Assembly: GCA_016715425.1 (NCBI GenBank)
Contig: JADKAC010000005.1
Span: forward strand, 372,001 to 436,000
Direction of reading: 5' to 3'
From: Bacteroidota bacterium
GTDB taxonomy: Bacteria > Bacteroidota > Bacteroidia > Chitinophagales > BACL12
DNA length: 64,000 nt
The notes under the pieces were generated by a model. It did no database searches, had not been told where the DNA came from, and saw only the letters and a list, made by a program, of their open reading frames with translations. The translations under genes and the position numbers were made by a program. Within the stretch, counting starts at the first letter, position 1; every line of letters begins with the position of its first letter. Of this stretch, positions 44,497-52,423 are shown one piece after another.

Positions 44497-45333
44497 TTAC
44501 CATCTTACAACAACACCGCCATTATATCGGGTTGATTTTCCCACATTCTCTCCATCTAAAACTACTGCACCACCCACATAAATTCCGAGCATATCAAATA
44601 TATTATAAGCCAAGGTAATACCTGCTTTGCTATAGCTTACACCCAACGCTTTAAAATCTGAAGGGTTAGGTAAATCCTCGCCACCATGAATGCTTTGAAT
44701 CGCATAAAATACATCACCATAAAATTTTGAGTTGAAATAACCCGCTTTAAAATTAAATTGAGAACCACTTGGTGCAGGATCAAAACGCACTAAACCCGCT
44801 CCTTGTGCTTCCGCAAAAAGACCGTTATTAAAAGTAGCCATAACAATTGCACGCAAATCAACCGCTGTTGCATGTTGACCAATACCATAAAAGTCAACTA
44901 CGTAATTCGAAAGCGGAGTACTAAATCCAAGTGCAGGTGAAACACTTAAATTCAAGTTACCTATTTGGGCATTAATTACTTTATATTTCGCATATAATCC
45001 TAAATCCTGAATTCCTTTTCTATTCACTTCCTCATCATTAAAATTCATTGTGTTTATCATTATGTAAGGAACAGAAACTGCTACTGCAAATTTATCAGTG
45101 ATGCCGTAAGTACCATAGATGCCAATTGTATTTGTGTTATAATCGTCCGCCCAATTGGCTTCGGATCCATCGCCGAGAAAGAATTCATCGTAAGATTCAA
45201 AAGAACCGGAAACAGCGATTGCTCCATTATTTTTGCCGGGATAAAAACCATCAATAGGGGCTTGTGCATTTGCAATCACTCCCGAAAAAATAATTGAAAG
45301 AATTAATGTGAATTTTGTAATTCGATTTTGCAT
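44497..45333 (-). CDS. Outer-membrane beta-barrel protein
   Basis: 278 aa. Signal peptide about 1-23 (ends ANAQ-A). The remainder shows alternating amphipathic strands and ends in the aromatic residue W, as expected of a BamA-assembled barrel. Motifs GIYGTYGITDKFAVAVSVPYI and GIQDLGLYAKYKV resemble the transporter/phenol MetA-like barrel family, which usually carries hydrophobic compounds; the substrate is not determinable. The gene has its own promoter (TTG-N21-TATTTTTG on the minus strand). Confidence 0.82.
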   Translation of the reverse strand: MQNRITKFTLILSIIFSGVIANAQAPIDGFYPGKNNGAIAVSGSFESYDEFFLGDGSEANWADDYNTNTIGIYGTYGITDKFAVAVSVPYIMINTMNFNDEEVNRKGIQDLGLYAKYKVINAQIGNLNLSVSPALGFSTPLSNYVVDFYGIGQHATAVDLRAIVMATFNNGLFAEAQGAGLVRFDPAPSGSQFNFKAGYFNSKFYGDVFYAIQSIHGGEDLPNPSDFKALGVSYSKAGITLAYNIFDMLGIYVGGAVVLDGENVGKSTRYNGGVVVRW

Positions 45334-45359
45334 ATTTACTTTTTTAGATTTTAGAAATT

Positions 45360-45391
45360 CAAAAATAGGATTTAAAATAGACTAAGAACAA
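45360..45391 (-). promoter_or_regulatory. Promoter of the outer-membrane protein gene
   Basis: Minus strand: TTG at 45391-45389, 21-nt spacer, TATTTTTG at 45367-45360. This is a good match to the Bacteroidota -33/-7 consensus, 27 nt before the ATG at 45333. Confidence 0.5.
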
Positions 45392-45417
45392 CCATATATC
45401 ATATTAGTTCGGCCAAA

Positions 45418-47100
45418 ATGTTAATTCAAATAGATATACAATCAGGAATTCAGATTCTAAATAGCCGTACTAATAATCGGGAACAGCAAGTGTTGGAGAA
45501 TGATGATATATGTTTGATTATTTATGGTAGTTTGTTTGATAGCACAAAAGTACATTGGATAGATGTAAATGAACTTCAAAACTATAAAGATTTAAAAAGT
45601 GCTTTGCAAAATTTTTTTGAAGGTGCGGCTTCAATAATTATTTGCAATAAAAAAGAGAATAGCATTCAAGTATATACGGATCCATATAGATTGTTTTGCT
45701 TATATATTTTCAGGTCGTTGAAAAAAATACTTATTTCTGATTCTATTGTTCAATTGAAAAATAATATAAGTGTAACTATTAATGAAACTTCAATCCTGGA
45801 ATTAGCATGTATAAATAATACGATAGGCAACAAAACTATATTTAAAGAAATCAGCACTTTGCCGGAAGGGAAAATTTATTCTTTTAGTAAAAATGAAAAT
45901 GCAATTGAAGAAGATGTAGAATCATATTGGGATTACCCGAAAAGACAAGGGCAAGATATTTCAGTAAATGAAATTGCAGAAGTTTTTAATAGTCATGTAA
46001 AAAAAGGATTACAACTTTCTGATTCTATTTCACTGGCATTAACTGCCGGGTTGGATAGCCGGGCAACACTTGCTGCTGCATTAACCGGAAAAGAAAAATT
46101 GAAATTATATACACATGGTTTTGCAAAGAGCAATGATGTGAAAGTAGCCTCAGGTATTGCAAAGCATTTTGGTATCACACATAATTTCTACGATTTAAAT
46201 AGTGCTGATTTTATTCAATCTATTCCTGAATTAGCGAATGTAGTTAATGATGGATATGAAGGTTCTTTAAATGGATTATCTCATGCGCATGCCGTGCTGT
46301 CTTATACCAAACAACAACAGCAGGCTGAAGTATTTTTTTCTTCCTTTGGCGGCGAATTATTGAGGACTTATTATTTGCCTCAGGGCTTACCTTCTGAAAT
46401 TTCTATAGATGAGATGGCCGATGGTATTCGAAAAATATCACAAGTGAAAGTTTGGATTCCGGTATTTAATAAAAATGAAAAATTAGTGCAGGAAGAATTG
46501 AATCAATCTATTTATAATGAGTTACAATTAGCTCCAGATAAATCTTCGTATGTGGCGTTGGCTGATTTTTATTATCACCGTCGAAACTTTAATAGCGTTA
46601 CAACCAGATTTGCAGCTAAGTATTTTAAAATATTTAATCCTTATTTCTCCAGAGAGATTTATAAAATGTTGCCAGATGTTCCGGCGCATTTAAAAATCAA
46701 TGGTGATATTCAAAAACAAATTGTGAAAGATGGAGATATATATTTAAGTAAAGTGCTTTTGAATAATCAATATGCAGCAGGTAATTCTGTGTATTCTAAA
46801 CTGCTGGTAAAAGCAGCAAGGGCAGAACATATTTCGAAGGTGCTTATCAATAAAATTACTAACCGGCAATTGCATACTTTATATTTCACCGATTATGATA
46901 CATGGATAAAAAATTATCATAGTGAGTGGTTTTTAAATGCATTTGAAATGAATAACAAAACAAATGCATTTAATAATATGGAGTTAGTAAGTTTTACAAA
47001 ACAATATTTAGAAGGGCACCAGCCATTTGCCTACTACAGATTTCTCACAAATATATTTTCAATTTTAAGTTACGTTAACAATATTAAACTTGAAAAATAA
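45418..47100 (+). CDS. Asparagine synthetase-like protein with inactive glutaminase domain
   Basis: 560 aa. The N-terminal region (about 1-180) resembles the class-II glutamine amidotransferase fold (TDPYRLFCLYIF) but lacks the catalytic Cys2: the protein begins MLIQIDIQ. The C-terminal synthetase domain has the PP-loop as T209-AGLDSR215, replacing the usual SGGxDS, then LYTHGFAKSNDVKVASGIAKHFG and FFSSFGGELLRTYY. Such proteins adenylate a carboxylate and may use another amine donor, as in beta-lactam or exopolysaccharide pathways. No clear biosynthetic partners are nearby. Substrate unknown. Confidence 0.82.
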   Translation: MLIQIDIQSGIQILNSRTNNREQQVLENDDICLIIYGSLFDSTKVHWIDVNELQNYKDLKSALQNFFEGAASIIICNKKENSIQVYTDPYRLFCLYIFRSLKKILISDSIVQLKNNISVTINETSILELACINNTIGNKTIFKEISTLPEGKIYSFSKNENAIEEDVESYWDYPKRQGQDISVNEIAEVFNSHVKKGLQLSDSISLALTAGLDSRATLAAALTGKEKLKLYTHGFAKSNDVKVASGIAKHFGITHNFYDLNSADFIQSIPELANVVNDGYEGSLNGLSHAHAVLSYTKQQQQAEVFFSSFGGELLRTYYLPQGLPSEISIDEMADGIRKISQVKVWIPVFNKNEKLVQEELNQSIYNELQLAPDKSSYVALADFYYHRRNFNSVTTRFAAKYFKIFNPYFSREIYKMLPDVPAHLKINGDIQKQIVKDGDIYLSKVLLNNQYAAGNSVYSKLLVKAARAEHISKVLINKITNRQLHTLYFTDYDTWIKNYHSEWFLNAFEMNNKTNAFNNMELVSFTKQYLEGHQPFAYYRFLTNIFSILSYVNNIKLEK

Positions 47101-47154
47101 GATAGAATTGATAGCGATAGAAAAACTTTTAAAACTTCATTACAACGAGTTGCA

Positions 47155-47162
47155 TAATTTTG
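47155..47162 (+). promoter_or_regulatory. -7 promoter element before the DinB-like gene
   Basis: TAATTTTG matches TAnnTTTG and ends 4 nt before the ATG at 47167, implying a leaderless transcript if used. Confidence 0.4.
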
Positions 47163-47166
47163 CCGC

Positions 47167-47667
47167 ATGAAATTATTTGAAGCTGCCGGAAATTCTTTAA
47201 ATCAGGTGAGTGCATTGTTGGTTAACCTCAGTAATCAGGAGTATAGTAGACCATTATCCATTTTGCATAATGCATCCATTGGAAAACATGTAAGGCATAT
47301 TATTAATTTTTACCAATGTGTTATTAATCCACAAGATAATAATGTGGTATGTTATGACGCTCGGGAAAGAGATTTACAATTAGAAGAAAATACTGTGTAT
47401 GCAAGAATTATTATTGATGCATTAGTTTCTGATTTAAAAAACTTAAATACGGAAACACATATAAAAGTGAGTCAAAATTTTTCCACCAATGGAATTAATG
47501 AAGCGCAAATTATTGAAAGCACTATAGGTCGTGAGGTGATGTATGCCTTTGATCATGCAGTGCATCATATGGCAATAATAAAAATTGGATTGATTGAAAA
47601 TTTCCCTGATAAAACAATTGATGTTAATTTAGGAATTGCACCTTCTACAGTGCGTAATAATAATTAA
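47167..47667 (+). CDS. DinB-superfamily-like protein
   Basis: 166 aa. Four-helix pattern with His residues at the places expected for the metal site: GKHVRHIINFY (about 39-49) and FDHAVHHMAII (about 127-137). DinB/YfiT-type proteins are metal-binding thiol-dependent transferases or hydrolases of unknown substrate. Convergent with the VOC gene, with a 4-nt overlap of the ends. Confidence 0.75.
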   Translation: MKLFEAAGNSLNQVSALLVNLSNQEYSRPLSILHNASIGKHVRHIINFYQCVINPQDNNVVCYDARERDLQLEENTVYARIIIDALVSDLKNLNTETHIKVSQNFSTNGINEAQIIESTIGREVMYAFDHAVHHMAIIKIGLIENFPDKTIDVNLGIAPSTVRNNN

Positions 47668-48719
47668 TCACGCACTCTATTTAATCCCATTGCTTTTAAA
47701 ATCCATTTCGGTAAAGCGGCACCAGGTTCCCGTTTTTTCAAATGAATATACCAACCGAATTTTTTAAGTATCGGCACTTTATGTGTTTCTACAAATTCGA
47801 TTAAAGCGCCATCCGGATCTTCGATATAAGTAAAATGTCCTGCTGCTTCACCCATATTAAATGCGCCGCTATCAACAGTAAATGGAAAACCATTTGCAGC
47901 AAAACGTTTTCCTAATTCGTGCATGCCTATCACATCAAAACATAAATGAATAAAACCCATATCTCCCCAAAAACGATTTTCAAATATTTTTCTTGGTGTG
48001 CGTCCATCTATTTGAACTAACTCAATTGTATTGTTGCCGAGCAGTGGAGCAAAAGGTCCACTTCTGGGTTTGCTATGTGCAAGTAACACTCTGCGAGAAA
48101 TTGTGTTACCGCCAGGTAAAACTGCAGTATCTGTAAAATTATTTTTGCTGTCGTAAATAACTTTATCGAAGCCGAGTAAATCACGATAAAGCATAAGTGA
48201 TTGTTCCATATTGCTCACACAAATCATTGCACCATACACGCCACCGGTACTTAATTTTGTTTTACCAAACCAATCATCTGCTTCTATTACTTCAAAAATA
48301 TTTCCGTACAAATCTTTTAAGAAAAAATGTTTTTGGCCGGCAGGATTTTCTGAAATCTCGCCGAGAATTTCAGCACCTGCATTTTTAATATGTGCAAAGG
48401 ATGCATTGATATCTCTGCTTTTTATTTTACATGCATAAATTCCGAGATCACCATATTGAATTTCAAAATCTGCACTCACCGGTTTGCGACTTGTATATTG
48501 CCATATTTCCATACCGCCTCCACCATTCATATTTACTGCAAGCACTGCATGTCGTTTATGCGGCATGCCGCCGGTATAACGCAACATGAGATTTGCTTTG
48601 GCGGCTTCATCAAAAATTTTAGTATCCATACCAAACACTTTGCGATACCATTTCCATGCTTCATGCACATAAGGATTACCTATTCCCATTTGTTGGATAC
48701 TGCTAATTATTGGCTCCAT
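47664..48719 (-). CDS. VOC (glyoxalase/dioxygenase fold) family protein
   Basis: 351 aa with two vicinal-oxygen-chelate domains: about 1-140 (VHEAWKWYRKVFGMD, HFFLKDLYGNIFEVIE) and about 155-325 (SLMLYRDLLGFDKVIYD, FTYIEDPDGALIEFVE). Metal ligands would be the His/Glu residues in GFIHLCFDV and LIEFVE. Members are lyases, dioxygenases or resistance proteins; this one cannot be assigned further. It precedes no gene closely on its strand; an SDR gene lies 37 nt upstream in the same direction, so co-transcription is likely. Confidence 0.85.
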   Translation of the reverse strand: MEPIISSIQQMGIGNPYVHEAWKWYRKVFGMDTKIFDEAAKANLMLRYTGGMPHKRHAVLAVNMNGGGGMEIWQYTSRKPVSADFEIQYGDLGIYACKIKSRDINASFAHIKNAGAEILGEISENPAGQKHFFLKDLYGNIFEVIEADDWFGKTKLSTGGVYGAMICVSNMEQSLMLYRDLLGFDKVIYDSKNNFTDTAVLPGGNTISRRVLLAHSKPRSGPFAPLLGNNTIELVQIDGRTPRKIFENRFWGDMGFIHLCFDVIGMHELGKRFAANGFPFTVDSGAFNMGEAAGHFTYIEDPDGALIEFVETHKVPILKKFGWYIHLKKREPGAALPKWILKAMGLNRVRD

Positions 48720-48756
48720 CTTTTACTTGATTTATTATAAAAAATTGTAATAAAAA

Positions 48757-49560
48757 TTAATCTTTATTGGGATCTACTTTAGCGGCTAATCTGTAAAACA
48801 TAAAAGGACAAAATTTGCGCAGATAATATGCAATCCATTCTACTTGCGCAATCATCAATTCTTTGTTATCTCTTTCAATTGCGGTTACAATTTTATTAGC
48901 AACCACATTCGCAGATAAACCTTTCTGTTGTGCGGGATCGGAAATTCCATGTTTGCTTCCATCTTCCTTAATTGCATTGATAGAAATATCTGTATTTACT
49001 CTTGCCGGACTAATAATTAAAACTTTGATATTCTTATCAAAAAGCTCTGCACGCAATGATTCATAAAATCCCTGTAATGCAAATTTTGAAGCGGCATAAG
49101 CGGTGCGTTCTTTCCATCCGAATTTACCCGAAAAACTGCTCATCACTGCAATCATTCCATCACCCTGAAGTAGCATGTGAGGTAATAATGCTTTGGTTAA
49201 TGCTACACTGCTGAAATAATTAATATCCATTATTCGACGATCAATTTCCATCGGTGTTTCTATAGCTTTCGATCTTTGGCTGATACCACCATTATTGATA
49301 AGCAAATCAATTCGACCATAAATTGCCAATGCTTTTTCTGCAATTTGTGGTAGTATATGTACACCTGCAAGATCAAAGGATAATACGTGTGCATCGGCAC
49401 CTAATTCCCGACATTTATCGCAAACTCTTTGTAACTCAACTACTCGTCGGGCAGATAAAATTAAACGCACATTTTTCTTTGCCAATGCATATGCTAATGC
49501 TTCTCCAATTCCACCGGATGCACCCGTTAACCAAACTACTTTTCCATTCAAATTTTTCAC
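48757..49560 (-). CDS. Short-chain dehydrogenase/reductase
   Basis: 267 aa. NAD(P)-binding TGASGGIGEA (about 13-22), the NNGG motif (LLINNGGISQRS), catalytic Ser and the YAASK pair (about 154-158), and the ISPARVNTD loop. Similar to classical SDRs of the DHRS7B type. The start is GTG at 49558-49560, which overlaps the TAG stop of the upstream gene (TAGTG). No ATG is available nearby. Substrate unknown. Confidence 0.88.
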   Translation of the reverse strand: MKNLNGKVVWLTGASGGIGEALAYALAKKNVRLILSARRVVELQRVCDKCRELGADAHVLSFDLAGVHILPQIAEKALAIYGRIDLLINNGGISQRSKAIETPMEIDRRIMDINYFSSVALTKALLPHMLLQGDGMIAVMSSFSGKFGWKERTAYAASKFALQGFYESLRAELFDKNIKVLIISPARVNTDISINAIKEDGSKHGISDPAQQKGLSANVVANKIVTAIERDNKELMIAQVEWIAYYLRKFCPFMFYRLAAKVDPNKD

Positions 49561-51770
49561 TACCGTCGGCCGCCTCCACCGCCACCTCTATTTCCACCGC
49601 CTCCACCGCCTTTATATCCACCGCCACCGGCAGAACCACCACGGTTAGTACTTGGGGTTTTTGTTGAATTATTATAATTCTGATATCCTCGGTTTCTATC
49701 AGAAGCAGATTGATTTAAAGAGCCCTTGTTTTGATTATAAGAATTTTTTGTATTGGAGCTCTTATTTGGATCTACCCATTTATTGGAACTTGGATCCTTT
49801 GTTTGCCACTGATTATTTCCATTATTCTTATAGACATTTCCCTGCTTATCAGAATATACATTGTTTTTTGGTAAATTTTTATTTGATGTTTTGTTTGTGG
49901 TATTAGCGCCACCTTTTTTAGTTGATTGATTATTGTTATTGTTTGAAATGGTTCCTTTGTTAGATGCACTCTTATCAGGTGTTTTTACACCCTTGTCATG
50001 ATTTTTATACAAGTTGTTTGATGAGCGATTTATATCTTTAGTCTGAGGTTGATTATAGTCCCTGCTGCCACCTCCATTGTTATTTGACGAACCACCTTTG
50101 TTTGGTCCATAGTAACCATTATTATAATGTGAATAATGGTTGGGATAATGATGTGGTGGTCCATAAAAGCCGCCATGATGATGATGATGGTGATAATGCG
50201 GGTAATAATAATTAAAGCTGAATCCAAAGCCAAACGACCAACCGGCATAAGGATTATAAGTCATGTTAAATCCATAAGTCATTGGACTCGGATAATAATA
50301 ACTGCCATACCAGGGTTGATAATAATATCCGGTTCCGTAAACTACAGTACCTCCATAAATATAACTTCCTGTATATCCGGGAGTATATCCCACATAAACA
50401 ACTTCGGGAGTGGATTCATATATATACACATATTTCACATTATATACCGGGCTGCTTGGCGGAATATCATCTACTTCTTTCGGTCTTTCATCGGAAACAA
50501 TCCAGGGACCTTCCGGTGATTTTGATTCGAACCAAACACCATCATCCACTACATAATATATTTTATCGCTTTTAATTACCGTTGATGATGTATTTATAGC
50601 ATATTCCATGTCAGTGCCTTCAACATCTTCAAAATCAGGAGCACCATCATACTCCACCGAAGTAGTAGTTGTTTTTCTGTCAACCACTGCAGTTTGAGGA
50701 ATTTGTGCATCCATAATTGCTTCTTCTGCTGCCTTTGTTCCGGGAACACTTGCAAGCACTATATCTTTTTCTGAGCCTTCCGGAATCTTCTTAAAATCTT
50801 CAGGTAAATTTTCAGCTTTTAAACTTTCCCAAGAACCTTTCAGTGTTGGTGATGTAAACCAACGTCCGGCTAAAAGCAAATAATGCTTCTGGGTTTTGAT
50901 ATCCATGAAAATTTGGTTATCTGTATTTTCAACGTAAAGTAATTCGGTTCCGGCAATATTTTGATAGCTTGCTTCTCCAGTTGTTTGAATTAATTCCGTA
51001 GGTTTTGTTGCAATAATGATTTGCGGTATGGTAGATTGTTTAGAAACATTAACACTGTCTTCACCAATCATATCATCAGCTGTTTTTTTAATATTTTTTG
51101 GTGGACTGCTAATATTTTCCCAACCATTCAAACCATCAGCAGAGCTGAACCATAAATCTCCACCGCTGAGATAATATTTTTTGTCATCGGGATTCAATAG
51201 CATAAGGTAAGGTGTATTTACTGCCCGCTTTATTTCAGTTCCTTCCAGTTTTTGGTAAATGGGTTCTCCTTCAAAGGTTACCAATACAGAAGGGGTATCA
51301 GTATATATCACTATTGGGGGATCCATTTTAATATCATTCGCCAACATTTTCTGATTTTCTTCCACATTCAATGTAGCTAACAATTGATCTAAGGAAATAT
51401 CTAAAGTCCAGGTTTTGGAATCCTCGAGAATAATTTGCCTGATTGCATCTAATACTTTTTCGTCGGGATTATCAGGGAATTTTAAATTTGGAATAGCCAA
51501 CGAAGTAATAGTTACAATTCTATTTTCTCTATCAGTTTCTACAACGGCATCAAACCAAATAGCTCCAAATACTGGATCCTTTACACCTGTTGGAGTAACA
51601 GCCACGGCTGCTCTTCCCGTAAGTTTGTTTCCTTCAAAGCTTTCAGGTTGAGGTTGATAAATTACAACTTTGCCATCATCAACATTAATAGTTTTTGGCC
51701 AAATGGCTGCATTTTGACTAAACATTGCTTGTGAAGCAATGATTAAAATTAGTGTGCTATAAAATTTCAT
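49560..51770 (-). CDS. Modular exported protein with His/Tyr-rich and Gly-rich tail
   Basis: 736 aa from the ATG at 51770; an ATG 6 codons upstream (51788) is less likely because the promoter element TAACTTTG lies at 51793-51800 and MKFYSTLILIIASQAMFSQ is a good signal peptide. After an N-terminal domain (about 20-140) come three related modules of about 100 residues starting near 150, 250 and 368. Each has the pattern EGxxxYxxxxGTxxxxxxNT, then YYL-x-x-G-x-W-F-x-S, then G-x-W. A Tyr/Gly-rich region follows, then a His cluster (about 527) and an Asn/Lys-rich, then Gly/Arg-rich C-terminus. It resembles proteins annotated as carbohydrate-binding, without proof of that function. Confidence 0.8.
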   Translation of the reverse strand: MKFYSTLILIIASQAMFSQNAAIWPKTINVDDGKVVIYQPQPESFEGNKLTGRAAVAVTPTGVKDPVFGAIWFDAVVETDRENRIVTITSLAIPNLKFPDNPDEKVLDAIRQIILEDSKTWTLDISLDQLLATLNVEENQKMLANDIKMDPPIVIYTDTPSVLVTFEGEPIYQKLEGTEIKRAVNTPYLMLLNPDDKKYYLSGGDLWFSSADGLNGWENISSPPKNIKKTADDMIGEDSVNVSKQSTIPQIIIATKPTELIQTTGEASYQNIAGTELLYVENTDNQIFMDIKTQKHYLLLAGRWFTSPTLKGSWESLKAENLPEDFKKIPEGSEKDIVLASVPGTKAAEEAIMDAQIPQTAVVDRKTTTTSVEYDGAPDFEDVEGTDMEYAINTSSTVIKSDKIYYVVDDGVWFESKSPEGPWIVSDERPKEVDDIPPSSPVYNVKYVYIYESTPEVVYVGYTPGYTGSYIYGGTVVYGTGYYYQPWYGSYYYPSPMTYGFNMTYNPYAGWSFGFGFSFNYYYPHYHHHHHHGGFYGPPHHYPNHYSHYNNGYYGPNKGGSSNNNGGGSRDYNQPQTKDINRSSNNLYKNHDKGVKTPDKSASNKGTISNNNNNQSTKKGGANTTNKTSNKNLPKNNVYSDKQGNVYKNNGNNQWQTKDPSSNKWVDPNKSSNTKNSYNQNKGSLNQSASDRNRGYQNYNNSTKTPSTNRGGSAGGGGYKGGGGGGNRGGGGGGRR

Positions 51771-51792
51771 ATTTGTGTTTTGACGCATGTTG

Positions 51793-51800
51793 CAAAGTTA
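51793..51800 (-). promoter_or_regulatory. -7 promoter element of the modular exported protein
   Basis: Minus-strand TAACTTTG fits TAnnTTTG and lies 23 nt before the preferred ATG (51770), which helps to decide that start. Confidence 0.45.
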
Positions 51801-51910
51801 CAAATGAAAGGTGGATGGTTTTTTAGGGATGTAATAATTGAATTAGAAATTTCTCAAACTTATTGTAACTTTTTGTACAGGATAATCGCTTTACAGTTAA
51901 ATATCGTTAA

Positions 51911-52348
51911 ATGCAGTTAATAAGAAATATTTTTCTAGTATTTTCACAATGGAATTTTAAAACAACCTTGAAAATTAATTCCTCATATCTATTATCTATT
52001 GTACTTACTGCTGCAATTTCATTCAGCACGGTTTATCTTTTAGGGTGCAATACAATAGAAGCTCAAAACGACGATTCTAAACAACAACAAAATAGCAGTT
52101 CCATTAATCAGGACGAGCTTTCCTTAAAATTTCCTTTAGATAAATCTCTGGATGCAGTGAATAAAAATATCACCATTGTATTTACTGTGGATGATTTAAA
52201 GCGTATTCATATTGTGCAAATTAGTGGTGGATATAATTTACTCACCGAATATATTCGTAAATCTCTGGAAGGAAAAGTTCTAGAATCTGATAATGCAGTT
52301 CCGGGTATCAATTATGTAATGACTGTGAAATTTCCTTCCACCGTTTAA
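51911..52348 (+). CDS. Hypothetical protein with N-terminal membrane anchor
   Basis: 145 aa. A hydrophobic span (YLLSIVLTAAISFSTVYLL, about 26-44) is followed by a Gln/Asn/Ser-rich linker (about 52-66). A small C-terminal domain (about 70-145) contains ITIVFTVDDLKRIHIVQISGG and YIRKSLEGK, which weakly resembles TonB-C-like folds. Not assigned to a family. It may be alone or precede the deacetylase operon (75-nt gap). Confidence 0.65.
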   Translation: MQLIRNIFLVFSQWNFKTTLKINSSYLLSIVLTAAISFSTVYLLGCNTIEAQNDDSKQQQNSSSINQDELSLKFPLDKSLDAVNKNITIVFTVDDLKRIHIVQISGGYNLLTEYIRKSLEGKVLESDNAVPGINYVMTVKFPSTV

Positions 52349-52391
52349 CAATCTTAACTCTTACATTTTTAATGTCTGATTTCTGTTTCTT

Positions 52392-52399
52392 TATATTTG
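52392..52399 (+). promoter_or_regulatory. -7 promoter element for the PIG-L operon
   Basis: TATATTTG matches TAnnTTTG, 24 nt before the ATG at 52424. The -33 position holds only a T-rich stretch. Confidence 0.4.
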
Positions 52400-52423
52400 A
52401 GCTTATTCAATTAGTTATCAGAT

